Shown one piece after another: positions 1-9,689 of a stretch of DNA of 64,000 bases (position 1 is the first letter of the stretch; each line of letters begins with the position of its first letter). Origin of the DNA: Symbiodinium natans (taxonomy: Eukaryota > Sar > Dinophyceae > Suessiales > Symbiodiniaceae). Below the pieces are notes generated by a model. The model searched no databases. It was not told the origin of the DNA and worked only from the letters and a program-made list of their open reading frames with translations. Location: NCBI GenBank assembly GCA_905221605.1, contig CAJNDS010000447.1, positions 888,889 through 952,888 on the forward strand, in the 5' to 3' direction. The position numbers and the translations under genes were made by a program.

Positions 1-18
1 AACAATCCAGTACTACGC

Positions 19-3000
19 TCATAGCTGCAAGCCCGCCAACAAGTTGCGAGCAATCTGGCAGATGGCTGCCACATAGTGGACATGAGCATTGACAGATGAA
101 CGACTGTTCAGAACCAAGCTGGGGTCAAAGATCCAGCGAAGCAACTCATCATCTCCAAACTGAGGAACGCGCTGTAACCCCAGACGAGTGAGCCAGTGAC
201 GCCGTTGCGAGGCCAGCAATGGACAAGCTCGAATTGCGTGAAGCAGGTTGCACTGGTCACCACAAAGGCACAGAGAGTCCGTCCTGTGCGAATGACGGGC
301 GCTCCTACCATCCGTAAATGGGTGATGGCCACACCGGGCCAGGGTCCACTCTCGGACTGCGGAGATGGGGAGCCCGGAGGAGTGTATGCTGACCAGGCAA
401 TGCAATCGAGGCTGATAGACCGCATAATTGGCCAGCGAAGGTACTGCCAGCAATTCTGCGCGGTAACTCGCATGGGCACGTTGCTGCAAGGTCTGTACAA
501 CCTGATGCCTAGTCCACTGCCAGACACGTCGAAGACCCGATCCCGGGAGCACCCCGTACGATGCCGGAGACATGACGCCATCCTGATGCAAGGTCTGGGC
601 GGTCTCATATGCCCAAGAGCCTGGTCGACTCAGGGCAAAATTGAAGACGCGTGCTGCCAAGCCTCTGCGGACGTCGCGCGTGCTTGTGGCAGAAAGTCTG
701 CCAAAAAGACCAAACTGCAGGCGCTTAACCTGAAACAGAAAGGGTGCCCAGCCAAGCTCACCAAGGACTGCTGCCCCCGGTGCACCACTGGGCCATTGCA
801 GCAAACGTCTCCCCCACTGGCGGATGACCTTGTCCAAGCGAGCAATCGTCGCTGAATCAAGGAACTGTGTGCCATACAGCGTGGAAGGCAAAACATAGGT
901 TTGGAATAGAGCATTGCGGAATCCTGTGTGTAGCTGGCGATTCTCGGCCCAACCCAAAAACTGGTAAAAGCGGCGAGTACTTTTAACTATGAGCCGAGTC
1001 TCATGTTGACGCCATTTTCGAGAGGCTGCGAATGTAACACCCAGGTAGGTGTAGTGTGGCACGCACGGGACGGCACAACCCTGCAAGGAAAAGTGGAAGT
1101 TCAGGAGCCTGGACCCAACAACCATCACAGCTGTTTTTTCGGGACCAATCCCAAAAGAGAAACGCCACCGTGCGCCCCAGTTGCCGATAGCATCTAAGGC
1201 ACGTTGCAAGGTCGCTGCATCATCTGCCAAGATTACCAGATCATCAGCGTACAGAAGAAGTGTCACGCGAGGGGCGCTTGGGCCAGGGCCCAACGCAACG
1301 CCCGGACATACTGCACGCACAGCATCGGCAATACCATTGAACAAGATGTTGAAAAGCAGCGGACCTAAGACGCTCCCTTGACGCACGCCGGCCGTTTCTG
1401 TCCAAGGCTGCGAAGTCAGACCATTCACACGGACTCGAGCTGTGGTTTCACAAAGGAGGTCTGCAATTACCGACCACATCGAACCACTAACGCCGGTCTC
1501 CGCAAGCCTAACTAACACCGCATCCCTCCATGCAACATCAAAAGCTTTGCGTACATCCACGAAAGCACAGAAGGTACGCTTCCTGGCACGCAGCCTGAGC
1601 GTCTCGGCCAAGGTGTAGATTTGCTCCTCGGCCCCCCAGCGAAACCCGGCTTGACACTCATCGAGTTGCGGGTCGACCCTGGGAAGCAGCCGCGCCAGCA
1701 ACAAACGCTCGAAGATTTTGAGGCTGCAACAAAGGAGGCTGATGGGACGATAATTATTGAAATCGTCAGCAGGGCCGCCTTTGTGCAGCGGGCTCACACG
1801 GGCTGAACGCCAAATCGACGGGACAACTGCCCAATGACGCACCAATTCAAAAAACGTCAAAAGAGCCGAAGAAAGGACATCGTCCTTGACAGCAAAAAAC
1901 TCATATGGCAATCCATCCGGGCCTGGAGCTCGATGAGACGGAAGCTGAGATAGAACATGCTGCAGTTCGGCAGCGCTGAGCGGAAGATCCAAAGGGCCGG
2001 ACAGAGAGGCCATATCCCGCCTCAGAGCCGCAGCGCGGGACGTGATGTCTGAGGATGCTGCAGCCGAAGCAGAATCAGTTGCTACGTCAGCCCGGAGCCG
2101 GCCATCGCAAACAGATGGCACATTGCGAAAGTGATCACGCCATGCGGCGAAACATTGGTCACCTTCCAACCGATGGCCCGCCGATCTCATCGAACGCGGC
2201 AGGCCACCGTGACTCTGGCCCATCTGCGTACGCACATTACGAGCAGCCAACCGCGGATTGGACCGTGACAGACCTTCTTGTCGACTGAGCCAGGAAGACC
2301 AAAATGACGATTTCTTGCGACGAACCAGATGATGAAACTCCAGTCGTTTCTGGCGGAAGGTTTCACGGGCACTGGACGTCTGCTCACGTCGCCACTGTCG
2401 CCAAGCCGCATTGCGAGCGACAAGGAGTTCGTAGCAAGCGTCATCCCACCAATCCGGCTGCGGACGCCGGTTGCCACCAGAACGACTAGAAGCGTGGGGC
2501 TCTGCGGCTTGCCAAACTATAGCGACAAATTCGGCATACAGCAGGTCCAGCACGCCACGCCTTTCAGGAAGGGGGAGGGGCTGACCCTGACGCAAATTCA
2601 AAACCTTGGATGCCCATTGCAACAGTTGCGGATGCAAATCTTGGACGACTGAGTGCCAGTTCCGCACACGCGGCCAGGGCTTAGGAACAACATCATCCGC
2701 CTCCGGAGGCACAGCAATTTTGAAGGTGATGAGCTTGTGATCGCTTCCCACAATCGGGTGACACGAGTCACGTTGACAACCGCACGTGTCCCCATCATGC
2801 ACGACAATGTCAACAACATCAAGCGGACGTGAAACAAGAACAATGTCAATGCACGAGCCGGACCTATGCGTAGAGACGCGTGGTGGATTTGCAATGCGGA
2901 GACCAAAATCATGACAAAGGGCGCGTATCAAATCACGCAGCTGGGGTTCATTAGACCTTTCACGCTCGGGGCCCATAACTTCCGCAAGATACACGTTGCA

Positions 3001-3444
3001 ATCACCTGCAAGCACCAGATTCGCATGAGGGTGGTGCCGCAAAGCGTCCTGAATGGAGGCACGAAACCTACTCCAGAAGTCGATGCGTGTGGGAAGCGGC
3101 ACACCCACGTGCGGCGCATAAAAACTACACAGCAAAAGCGCGGGAGCATTTTGAGATGACGCAATGCATCGCCAACGAATGCGATGGTAAGAAGTGTCTA
3201 CATTGAGTGACCACGATGTGGAACCTTGATGAACAAGAAAGCCTGCCTCACAGCCACCAATATCAGAAGGGCCATCATACTGATACGGCTGATCGACTGG
3301 CAAGGCGCCCCCATTGACTGCCCAAGTTTCTTGTAGGCACACGCAATCCACGTCATGAGCACGCAAGATTCCAACAAACCCATGAAAACCCGCATGCTCT
3401 GATCCACTGGGCGCCCAAAAGCGATTGGCGTTCAGTAAAGCCAC
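19..3444 (-). CDS. LINE ORF2: apurinic-type endonuclease plus reverse transcriptase
   Basis: About 1,141 residues. The N-terminal third is an endonuclease/exonuclease/phosphatase domain: LQETW near residue 37, GDCN near 147 and GSDHK near 233 are the expected catalytic signatures. The reverse transcriptase follows, with NNYRPISLL, the motif A stretch FVDVRKAFD (about 630), GVRQGSVLGP (about 688) and the catalytic YADD (about 731, bases near 1,245). A Cys/His cluster around residue 1,055 (CLCG...H...C) matches the C-terminal knuckle of many LINE ORF2 proteins. Function: nicks target DNA and primes cDNA synthesis on it. The first codon of the open frame after the ORF1 stop is GTG, not ATG, and the frame stays open upstream of it (I followed it by hand to about 3,552). 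The peptide before it (HISVALLNAN) looks like the first strand of the endonuclease. ORF2 may therefore be made by -1 frameshifting from ORF1 or by reinitiation, not from its own ATG. All catalytic motifs seen are intact. Confidence 0.9.
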   Translation of the reverse strand: MALLNANRFWAPSGSEHAGFHGFVGILRAHDVDCVCLQETWAVNGGALPVDQPYQYDGPSDIGGCEAGFLVHQGSTSWSLNVDTSYHRIRWRCIASSQNAPALLLCSFYAPHVGVPLPTRIDFWSRFRASIQDALRHHPHANLVLAGDCNVYLAEVMGPERERSNEPQLRDLIRALCHDFGLRIANPPRVSTHRSGSCIDIVLVSRPLDVVDIVVHDGDTCGCQRDSCHPIVGSDHKLITFKIAVPPEADDVVPKPWPRVRNWHSVVQDLHPQLLQWASKVLNLRQGQPLPLPERRGVLDLLYAEFVAIVWQAAEPHASSRSGGNRRPQPDWWDDACYELLVARNAAWRQWRREQTSSARETFRQKRLEFHHLVRRKKSSFWSSWLSRQEGLSRSNPRLAARNVRTQMGQSHGGLPRSMRSAGHRLEGDQCFAAWRDHFRNVPSVCDGRLRADVATDSASAAASSDITSRAAALRRDMASLSGPLDLPLSAAELQHVLSQLPSHRAPGPDGLPYEFFAVKDDVLSSALLTFFELVRHWAVVPSIWRSARVSPLHKGGPADDFNNYRPISLLCCSLKIFERLLLARLLPRVDPQLDECQAGFRWGAEEQIYTLAETLRLRARKRTFCAFVDVRKAFDVAWRDAVLVRLAETGVSGSMWSVIADLLCETTARVRVNGLTSQPWTETAGVRQGSVLGPLLFNILFNGIADAVRAVCPGVALGPGPSAPRVTLLLYADDLVILADDAATLQRALDAIGNWGARWRFSFGIGPEKTAVMVVGSRLLNFHFSLQGCAVPCVPHYTYLGVTFAASRKWRQHETRLIVKSTRRFYQFLGWAENRQLHTGFRNALFQTYVLPSTLYGTQFLDSATIARLDKVIRQWGRRLLQWPSGAPGAAVLGELGWAPFLFQVKRLQFGLFGRLSATSTRDVRRGLAARVFNFALSRPGSWAYETAQTLHQDGVMSPASYGVLPGSGLRRVWQWTRHQVVQTLQQRAHASYRAELLAVPSLANYAVYQPRLHCLVSIHSSGLPISAVREWTLARCGHHPFTDGRSARHSHRTDSLCLCGDQCNLLHAIRACPLLASQRRHWLTRLGLQRVPQFGDDELLRWIFDPSLVLNSRSSVNAHVHYVAAICQIARNLLAGLQL

Positions 3445-3446
3445 GC

Positions 3447-5896
3447 TTATGTGGCTCGGTCCCCGCCGTGCTGGCGATGACGGCGAGGACCGCGAACGTT
3501 TCCCGTGTTGGCGACCCTTGAACGGAGCGCGTGAGCCGAGGCTTGCAAATCGGGGGGCAAGGCGTGGTCAGGCGGAAGATTCCCGCACGCTTCAGTCAAA
3601 AACTCACCTAACGGATCAGCCGTGGGAGAATGTCGAAGAGACCGAGGACCCGAGCCTCCGCCTGCGCAGCATCGCCGGTTCAAGCAGTGATCAGGGCAAT
3701 ATCCTGTACGGCACGATGCCGCAGGTTGGTTGTGGCAATCCATGCAATCCCTACGGCGACAACGAGCAGAACGCACAGAGTCGTGGGGCGCCGCTGCTCG
3801 TGCGTTGCGACAGCTGCATCGTGGGCTTGTGCAATGTTCCGGACAGAAACCTGTAGCGCACGCAACATCAACAACGTTATGACAAGATCGGTTCCTGCAA
3901 GTGCGAGATCTTGCAACATCCCCTGTTCCATTTCGCGGTTGCCGTGGAACGGGAGGGTCATTATTATGACATGCGTGGACACCCACATGACACGGGCACG
4001 CTCGACTACGGCAGTGGTGCGGGCAAAAACCCGTCTGACAATGTTGGTCTACAAGACGGCGGCACTGCATGTTTCGACACGTGCGACCTGGCACGGGCAC
4101 GCGGGTGCCCGCAGCAGGGGGCGGGGGATCACGAGAGCGGCGTGCACAACAAGAACAACGTGAACTGGTGCAATGAGCAGTGCAAAAACCTGTACGACAT
4201 GTAGGTAGAACAAAGGCAGTACAACTCATATGCCTGCAAGCCCGTGCTCTGGAGGACACAGCCGGCTGCCACGAACCGTCTCTCGCGACATGCTCTGTGC
4301 AACTGCCACAAGAACATCGCCGACTCACACAATGGTTTGGACAGTATCCAGTCACACAGGAGGCTGAAATCAGATTAGCACAACCAGAACGTCTACAAAC
4401 AGGGGCCGATGACTGGCACGCATGTCCTGCTGGGCCATGTGAGCCTCTATGCACACGACAATGCCCAGAATCACAATGATCCGCACAACGCCGGGCCACA
4501 CAACGGGGAGACATCAAGTTTTGGCAACCGCGCTGCACACAACCGTCGCCGTGCACACTGCACTGATGAACAGCGCATTCCTGACTCACACAATGCTGAA
4601 TGCACATGTTTGAGATACACCCGGGTGTATTTAACTGGGGACACTGGGCAAAGGAGCAATGGCTGCGGTTATGGTTCACAGGATCAACCATCGGAACGAA
4701 GCGGTCCCGAATTTCCAATAAAAGCTCCTGCATGCGCCCTTGGTGCTCCACCAGTTGCCCAACTAACTGCGACAACAATGCCCAGTGAGAGTTGGCCGAA
4801 GGCACTCCAGCCGCAGCCGTAGCATTTTCATCACCGGACGACACCACTGGGGGACACAGGACTTCAGCAGGCGCGTGTGGATCACAACCCGGAATTGTTG
4901 CAACTGTTGGCGCAGCAGGCCCACCAGCACGAGTTGCCAAACAAGCAGCCGGAGTTGGCGGGCCTGCAGGATGTGCCTCAGAACACGGAACCGAATCAGC
5001 TGAGGAAGGGACATTGGAAACAGAACTGGGAACAGGACCGTCCAAAATAAGCGGACGCGGCACATGAAACTCTGCGCCGGGCCGTCGATCAGGACAAGCA
5101 TCCAAAGACACGTACGTCCAAGGCTCGAAGAGAGGCAACAACATTTGACGGGTCGCCTGTTCCTCCCCATGGACGTAAACTTTCATTTGAGCTACATGGT
5201 ACAGAACTCCACATCTAATCCGACAAGGTCTGCCGGACTCAAAACGACTGGGTTCACTAATGCGTAGCCACACTCCCCATGATGTTGGGCCTTCAATACG
5301 CAAGTTTGGCTGGCCGATGTCATCAAAAGCATGTGCGTCAATCATGCTTTGTACACGCTGAATATATTCATCTCGCGGAAGGCACAAAAACCGTGTGAAA
5401 TGGGTGAGTTGCGGAGCGGCGCCCGCGGCAGTGGACGCTGGAGCATCGCAAACGCTAGAACCTGCAGCACGCGGCCCCGAGCGATTCTGGACGACAGGTT
5501 CCACTACTTGCGGCACGTCGCCAGCACCACAACCCGCATCATGCCGCCCCGAAAAATTCTGAACAGCAACCTGATCTGCGGCGGGCCACACGCACTGACC
5601 ACACGCGACAAAGCGACAACCCCGAGGACAACGAATGTATTCGGTTCCACGTGCAACTCTATTGTTGCATACACAACATCGCCGCTGAGCTCCAAATCGG
5701 GAAGCGGTATGACGCGAATGGTGTACCTTGGGGCCTCCGTTTTGTCCGGGTGATGGGCAAGAAGAGCTCGCCTCTTGTAGCTCTTCAAGGCTTCGGTGTC
5801 CACCGTCTCCAAGGGCACCTCGATGGCAAGAACCCTGAGGGCAAGGGTCTTTCTTTTGCTGGCCGGTGACGGGTCATTCGAGCTGACCGGAGGCAT
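3447..5896 (-). CDS. LINE ORF1: J-domain start, zinc finger, coiled coil and long Cys/His array (one frame break)
   Basis: The first ATG is at 5,896. From there a J-domain-like segment reads to about 5,735: a helix with ALKSYKRRALLA followed by the HPDK tripeptide region. That frame then leaves a second frame which is open from upstream of 5,740 down to the stop at 3,447. In the second frame a zinc-ribbon-like motif C-x2-C-x10-C-x3-C-x5-C-x2-C lies at about 5,610-5,680. The switch between frames must fall at about 5,670-5,690. Further on come a Pro/Ala-rich linker, a short coiled coil (around LLSQLVGQLVEHQ, bases near 4,790), and about 330 residues (bases 4,650-3,650) of tandem units with consensus CR-x3-C-x6-C-x-TG[FY]C-x2-HC-x-S-x2-C-x-C. 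The array would plausibly bind zinc and nucleic acid, as expected for an RNP-forming ORF1; that role is inferred. It ends 2 bases before the GTG of ORF2. Confidence 0.65.
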
Positions 5897-5984
5897 GGCG
5901 AGTGCGAGCCTTTGTGAAGTGTCCCCGAGCAACTCCGGCAAAGCCAAGAAAACTCACCGGGTCAAAGGCAAGTTCAAACGTGGT

Positions 5985-6405
5985 CTGCACCTTTTGAACT
6001 TGAGAAGAGGTGCCCGTCTGCATATCTGAAACTTGTAGAAACGGTGCCCGTCTGCATCTCTTAAACTTGTAGAAGAGGTGCCCGTCTCCATCTCTTAAAC
6101 TTGTAGAAGAGGTGCCCGCTTGCATCTCTTAAACTTGTAGAACAGGTGCCCGTCTGCAACTCTTAAACTTGCACAGGTGCCCGTCTGCAGCTCTTAAACT
6201 TGTAGAAGAGGTGCCCGTCTGCACCTCTTAAACTTGTAGAACAGGTGCCCGTCTGCATCTCTTAAACTTGTAGAAGAGGTGCCCGTCTGAATCTCTTAAA
6301 CTTGTAGAGCAGGTGCAGGTCTGCACCTCTTAAACTTGTAGAACAGGTGCCCGTCTGTATCTCTTAAACTTGTAGAAGAAGTGCCCGTCTGCATCTCTTA
6401 GGCTA
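5985..6405. repeat. 34-bp minisatellite, first block
   Basis: About a dozen copies of a unit reading roughly GTGCCCGTCTGCATCTCTTA plus AACTTGTAGAAGAG on the + strand. Units differ by single bases and a few are shortened (AACTTGCACAG). No spacers of equal unique sequence are present, so this is not CRISPR-like. The array directly abuts the 5' side of the LINE. Confidence 0.9.
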
Positions 6406-6675
6406 GGGTTTAGGCTTTGGGTTTAGGGTTTAGGGTTTAGGGTTTAGGGTTTAGGGTTTAGGGTTTAGGGTTTAGGGTTTAGGGTTTAGGGTTTAGGGTT
6501 TAGGGTTTAGGGTTTAGGGTTTAGGGTTTAGGGTTTTCGGTTTAGGGTTTTCGGTTTAGGGTTTTCGGTTTAGGGTTTAGGGTTTAGGGTTTAGGGTTTA
6601 GGGTTTAGGGTTTAGGGTTTAGGGTTCAGGGTTTAGGGTTCAGGGTTTAGGGTTTAGGGTTTAGGGTTTAGGGTT
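6406..6675 (+). repeat. Interstitial telomere-type (TTTAGGG)n tract
   Basis: From about 6,421 the + strand is TTTAGGG in near-perfect tandem, with TTTTCGG and TTCAGGG variants between about 6,535 and 6,650. TTTAGGG is the Arabidopsis-type telomere repeat, also reported from dinoflagellates. Minisatellite of the same family stands on both sides, so the tract was inserted into, or grew inside, the 34-bp array. Confidence 0.95.
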
Positions 6676-7195
6676 CCCGTCTCCACGTCTTAAACTTGTA
6701 GAAGAGGTGCCCGCTTGCATCTCTTAAACTTGTAGAAAAGGTGCCCGTCTGCAACTCTTAAACTTGTACAGGTGCCCGTCTGCAGCTCTTAAACTTGTAG
6801 AAGAGGTGCCCGTCTGCACGTCTTAAACTTGTAGAACAAGTGCCCGTCTGTATCTCTTAAACTTGTAGAAGGGGTGCCCGTCTGAATCTCTTAAACTTGT
6901 AGAACAGGTGCAGGTCTGCACCTCTTAAACTTGTAGAACAGGTGCCCGTCTGTATCTCTTAAACGTGTAAGAAGTGCCCGTCTGTATCTCCTAAACTTGT
7001 AGAAAAGGTGCCCGCCCGTCTGTATCTCTTAAACTTGTAGAAGAGGTGCCCGCTTGCATCTCTTAAACTTGCACAAGAGGTGCCCGTTGCATCTCTTAAA
7101 CTTGCAGAAGAGATGCCCGTCTATCTCTCAAACTTGCAGAAGAGGTGCCCGTTTGCAACTCTAAAACTTGTAGAAGACGTGCCCGTCTGTAGCAT
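6676..7195. repeat. 34-bp minisatellite, second block
   Basis: Same unit as the block on the other side of the telomere tract, about 15 copies. Several copies are truncated or merged towards the 3' end, where the unit loses its CTGCATCTC half (about 7,080-7,190). Confidence 0.9.
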
Positions 7196-7509
7196 TTTAG
7201 GGATTTGGGTACATCTGAAAAATTGGAAGCCCTGGGGAAGTTTCGTGGCTTGGAACATCTCTCCGCCCTAAGCCCTTGCATGCATGTCGTCGTGATTTTC
7301 GCGCGGGGAAGGCCAGGATGTCTTTTTAAAAAAAATGGACATGTGGTTTGCAGAGCACTTGATGCCCATGATGCTTGGGATTGCAAAGCACTTGATGCTC
7401 ATGATGCTATACCTTGGTTTTCTTTTTGGAACGATACAGACTTGATACCTTGACTTTCACTTGTGGCCGATACAAGATGGATACCTGGCTGTGTCACAAA
7501 ACTTGCCTC
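7196..7509. other. Spacer without recognised gene
   Basis: Contains one short duplicated phrase (CACTTGATGCYCATGATGCT, twice, 7,358-7,410). No coding sequence that I can support. Confidence 0.5.
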
Positions 7510-7975
7510 CGAATGCAATGCACAATGCAATGCACAATGCAATGCACAATGCAATGCACAATGCAATGCACAATGCAATGCACAATGCAATGCACAATGC
7601 CCATGCACACTGCAATGCACAATGCAATGCACAATGCAATTCACAATGCAATGCACAATGCAATGCACAATGCAATGCACAATGCAATGCACAATGCAAT
7701 GCACAATGCCAATGCACAATGCAATGCACAATGCAATGCACAATGCAATGCACAATGCAATGCACAATGCAACGCACAATGCAATGCACAATGCAATGCC
7801 AATGCAATGCACAATGCAATGCACAATGCTAATGCACAATGCTAATGCACAATGCTAATGCACAATGCTAATGCACAATGCTAATCACAATGCTAATGCA
7901 CAATGCTAATGCACAATGCTAATGCACAATGCTAATGCACAATGCAATGCACAATGCATGCACAATGCAATGCAG
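7510..7975. repeat. 12-bp satellite AATGCAATGCAC and variant AATGCTAATGCAC
   Basis: About 27 near-identical 12-bp units to about 7,828, then units with CTA inserted to about 7,935, then a short return to the first form. Because 12 is divisible by 3, every frame is open and gives meaningless Met/Gln/Cys/Asn or Ile/Val/His/Cys repeat proteins on both strands. Confidence 0.95.
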
Positions 7976-8099
7976 TAAAACTTACGATTTTTCGGTAAGA
8001 GAGGATTGGGGGAGCGAAAGGGCACCACACAAACCAAAAAGGAAGATTTAAAAAGAACACCACCAGCAACCAAAATGAAGACTCAGAAGAACAGCAACT

Positions 8100-8180
8100 T
8101 GAACACAACAGATTTCACTCTTGAACAACTGGGCCCGGGGTTCGCCGCTTCGCCGACGCGTACGCCGTCGTAGGGGTGGG
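8100..8180 (-). other. Short coding relic with GEAANPGP motif
   Basis: On the minus strand this stretch reads HPYDGVRVGEAANPGPSCS. I recall GEASNPGP-like strings near the start of dinoflagellate retroelement proteins; that recollection is the only support. The NPGP core is shared with ribosome-skipping 2A peptides, but the preceding D-x-E is absent. The rest of 7,976-8,286 shows no gene. Confidence 0.35.
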
Positions 8181-8286
8181 CGGGCGGCTCCGCGAACCAC
8201 GCAAGCACGCGGAAAATTTTTGTTTTGAGTCCCAGAAAGTCTACTACCCCGAGGAGAACATGACCTTTCAGTGAAGGAAGAAGGAG

Positions 8287-9660
8287 ATGCCGAGGCGAGA
8301 CGCCCAGGGAACGCTTGCAGCTGCCAACAGTTATACCACCCCAGCCCGGTGGCGCCAAGCCCTGGCCAGTGAAGAACTAGGCATCCATGCCGTTTCCGCT
8401 CACATGGTGTCGCCACAAGCGACGTTTTCCGCCGCCTTGTTTCGCGGGCCCTGGCCAAAACGCGTTGCAGGCGAGGCCGCGGATGCGCTGGCAGCGCATG
8501 TACGCACTGTCCTGGAACTGCGGGCCGACGCAGTCCTTGTGTCGCTCGATGGGCCGAGTGCCTGCGACACCATGTCCCGAGCATGTCCCCTTCGTGCGGC
8601 TTTTTTTTACGGCCAGCCATCAGCTCTTTGCTGGTGGGACAGTGAGGGCAATTACCGCACCGTCGCCCAAGGTGAAGGGCTGAGTGAAGGCAATTACCGC
8701 GCCGTCGCCCAAGGCGAAGAGCTGAGATAGCTGAGCAAGGTGCCCCGGCCCTCTTTGCCTTGGGGCAGCATGGGGCCCTGCTCAAAGCCGCCTCCGCCTT
8801 TCATGCGTCGGACAGCTTGCTCGCGTTCCTCGACGACTTGTATGTCCTCACGACGTGCGAGCGCGCAAGCGCCGCCCGCGACACAGTAGTTGGCGTCGTC
8901 GAGGCAGAATGTGGCACAGCCTCCAACGAAGGCAAAACACGAGTGTATAGCTGCGCCGGCGGTCCGCCTCTTCCCGGTGTAGCAGAGCTGGGGGCTGACG
9001 TGTGGCGCGGGCTCCAGCCACTGGAGGAACGTGGGCTGGTTGTGCTGGGCACCCCGCGTGGGCCACCCGCACTTCGTCGCAGCGTGGGCAGCACAGCGGA
9101 TAAGGACCGAGAGGGAACTGCTGCGCGGCGCGCGTGGCTTCTCCTCGTGAGCTGCGCACCGTCCCCCCACAGGTCGTGGCGCCTTATGCGCAGGCACATG
9201 ACGCGGCGTTCTGGGAGACGTTGGAGCTCTGCCTCGGCGGCGTGGCCACAGCGGACGTCGCTCACGCGCAAAACGTGGCAACCTTACCCGCAACCCTCGG
9301 CGGCCTGGGCTTGAGTTCTGCCGTTCGCACAGCGCCGGCCGGATACTGGGCTGCATGGGCTGACGCATTACCGGAGTTCCGCAAGCGCACCCCAGCCTTC
9401 GCCGATGCCTGCACGCGCTTGCTCGCTACAGGCGGTGGGCGAGCGCCGAGCCTCAGGAGCGCAGTTGAGGCACGCGAACTCCTTCGAGAAGATGGCGCGA
9501 GTGCGCTTTTTGGGAAGCAATCGGAGCAGACGCCCGTCCACCTCGCTTGACCGATCAGCGCTTGGGCCTGGGTGACTGGCCACATGGATGGCAGTGCTGT
9601 GCATCGCGTATTCGAACCCTTTACTTTCGCGAACGCACGCTACTGCCTTCCATGTTGCAA
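8287..9660 (+). pseudogene. Decayed reverse-transcriptase gene (copy 1)
   Basis: Three plus-strand frames carry successive parts of one reverse transcriptase. 8,287-8,730 holds motif A (LVSLDGPSACDTM) and FFYGQPSALCWWDS followed by AQGEG. 8,760-9,314 holds the catalytic LLAFLDDLYVLTT, then SNEGKTRVYS and RGLVVLGTP. 9,134-9,550 holds APYAQAHDAAFWETL, LPATLGGLGLSSA and YWAAWADALPEF. A further frame near 9,570-9,650 (WPHGWQCCASR...) continues it. The order and wording match an RT family that I know as widespread in Symbiodinium-like genomes. The frame changes at least three times and no frame spans the domain, so it is non-functional. The LDD form instead of YADD is usual for this family as far as I recall. 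Confidence 0.75.
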
Positions 9661-9689
9661 GGTGGACAATTCCCGTGCAGCAGCCTCCT

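Larger units (their letters stand above)
1..5947 (-). mobile_element. Non-LTR (LINE-type) retrotransposon, 3' end cut by window edge
   Basis: Two long minus-strand frames lie head to tail. The upstream one carries a J-domain-like start, a zinc-finger motif and a Cys/His array; the downstream one carries an endonuclease and a reverse transcriptase. This ORF1-ORF2 order is that of an EEP-endonuclease LINE. ORF2 stops at 19-21, so only 18 bases of 3' UTR are visible and neither poly-A tail nor target duplication can be judged. The 5' end is not defined by a sharp boundary: upstream of about 5,985 the sequence becomes a 34-bp minisatellite. The insertion is nearly complete in coding content, with frame breaks between J-domain and ORF1 and between ORF1 and ORF2. 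Confidence 0.85.

Noticed and set aside
196-855. 219-residue plus-strand frame
   Set aside because: Antisense to the LINE ORF2, with no motif of its own.
5985-7195. CRISPR-like array
   Set aside because: Units are contiguous 34-mers with no unique spacers, in a eukaryotic genome.
7399-7858. Repetitive frames on both strands of the 12-bp satellite
   Set aside because: A 12-bp unit keeps every frame open; composition is that of the repeat only.
8100-8180. Functional 2A ribosome-skipping peptide
   Set aside because: NPGP is present but the required D-x-E before it is not; kept only as an observation.
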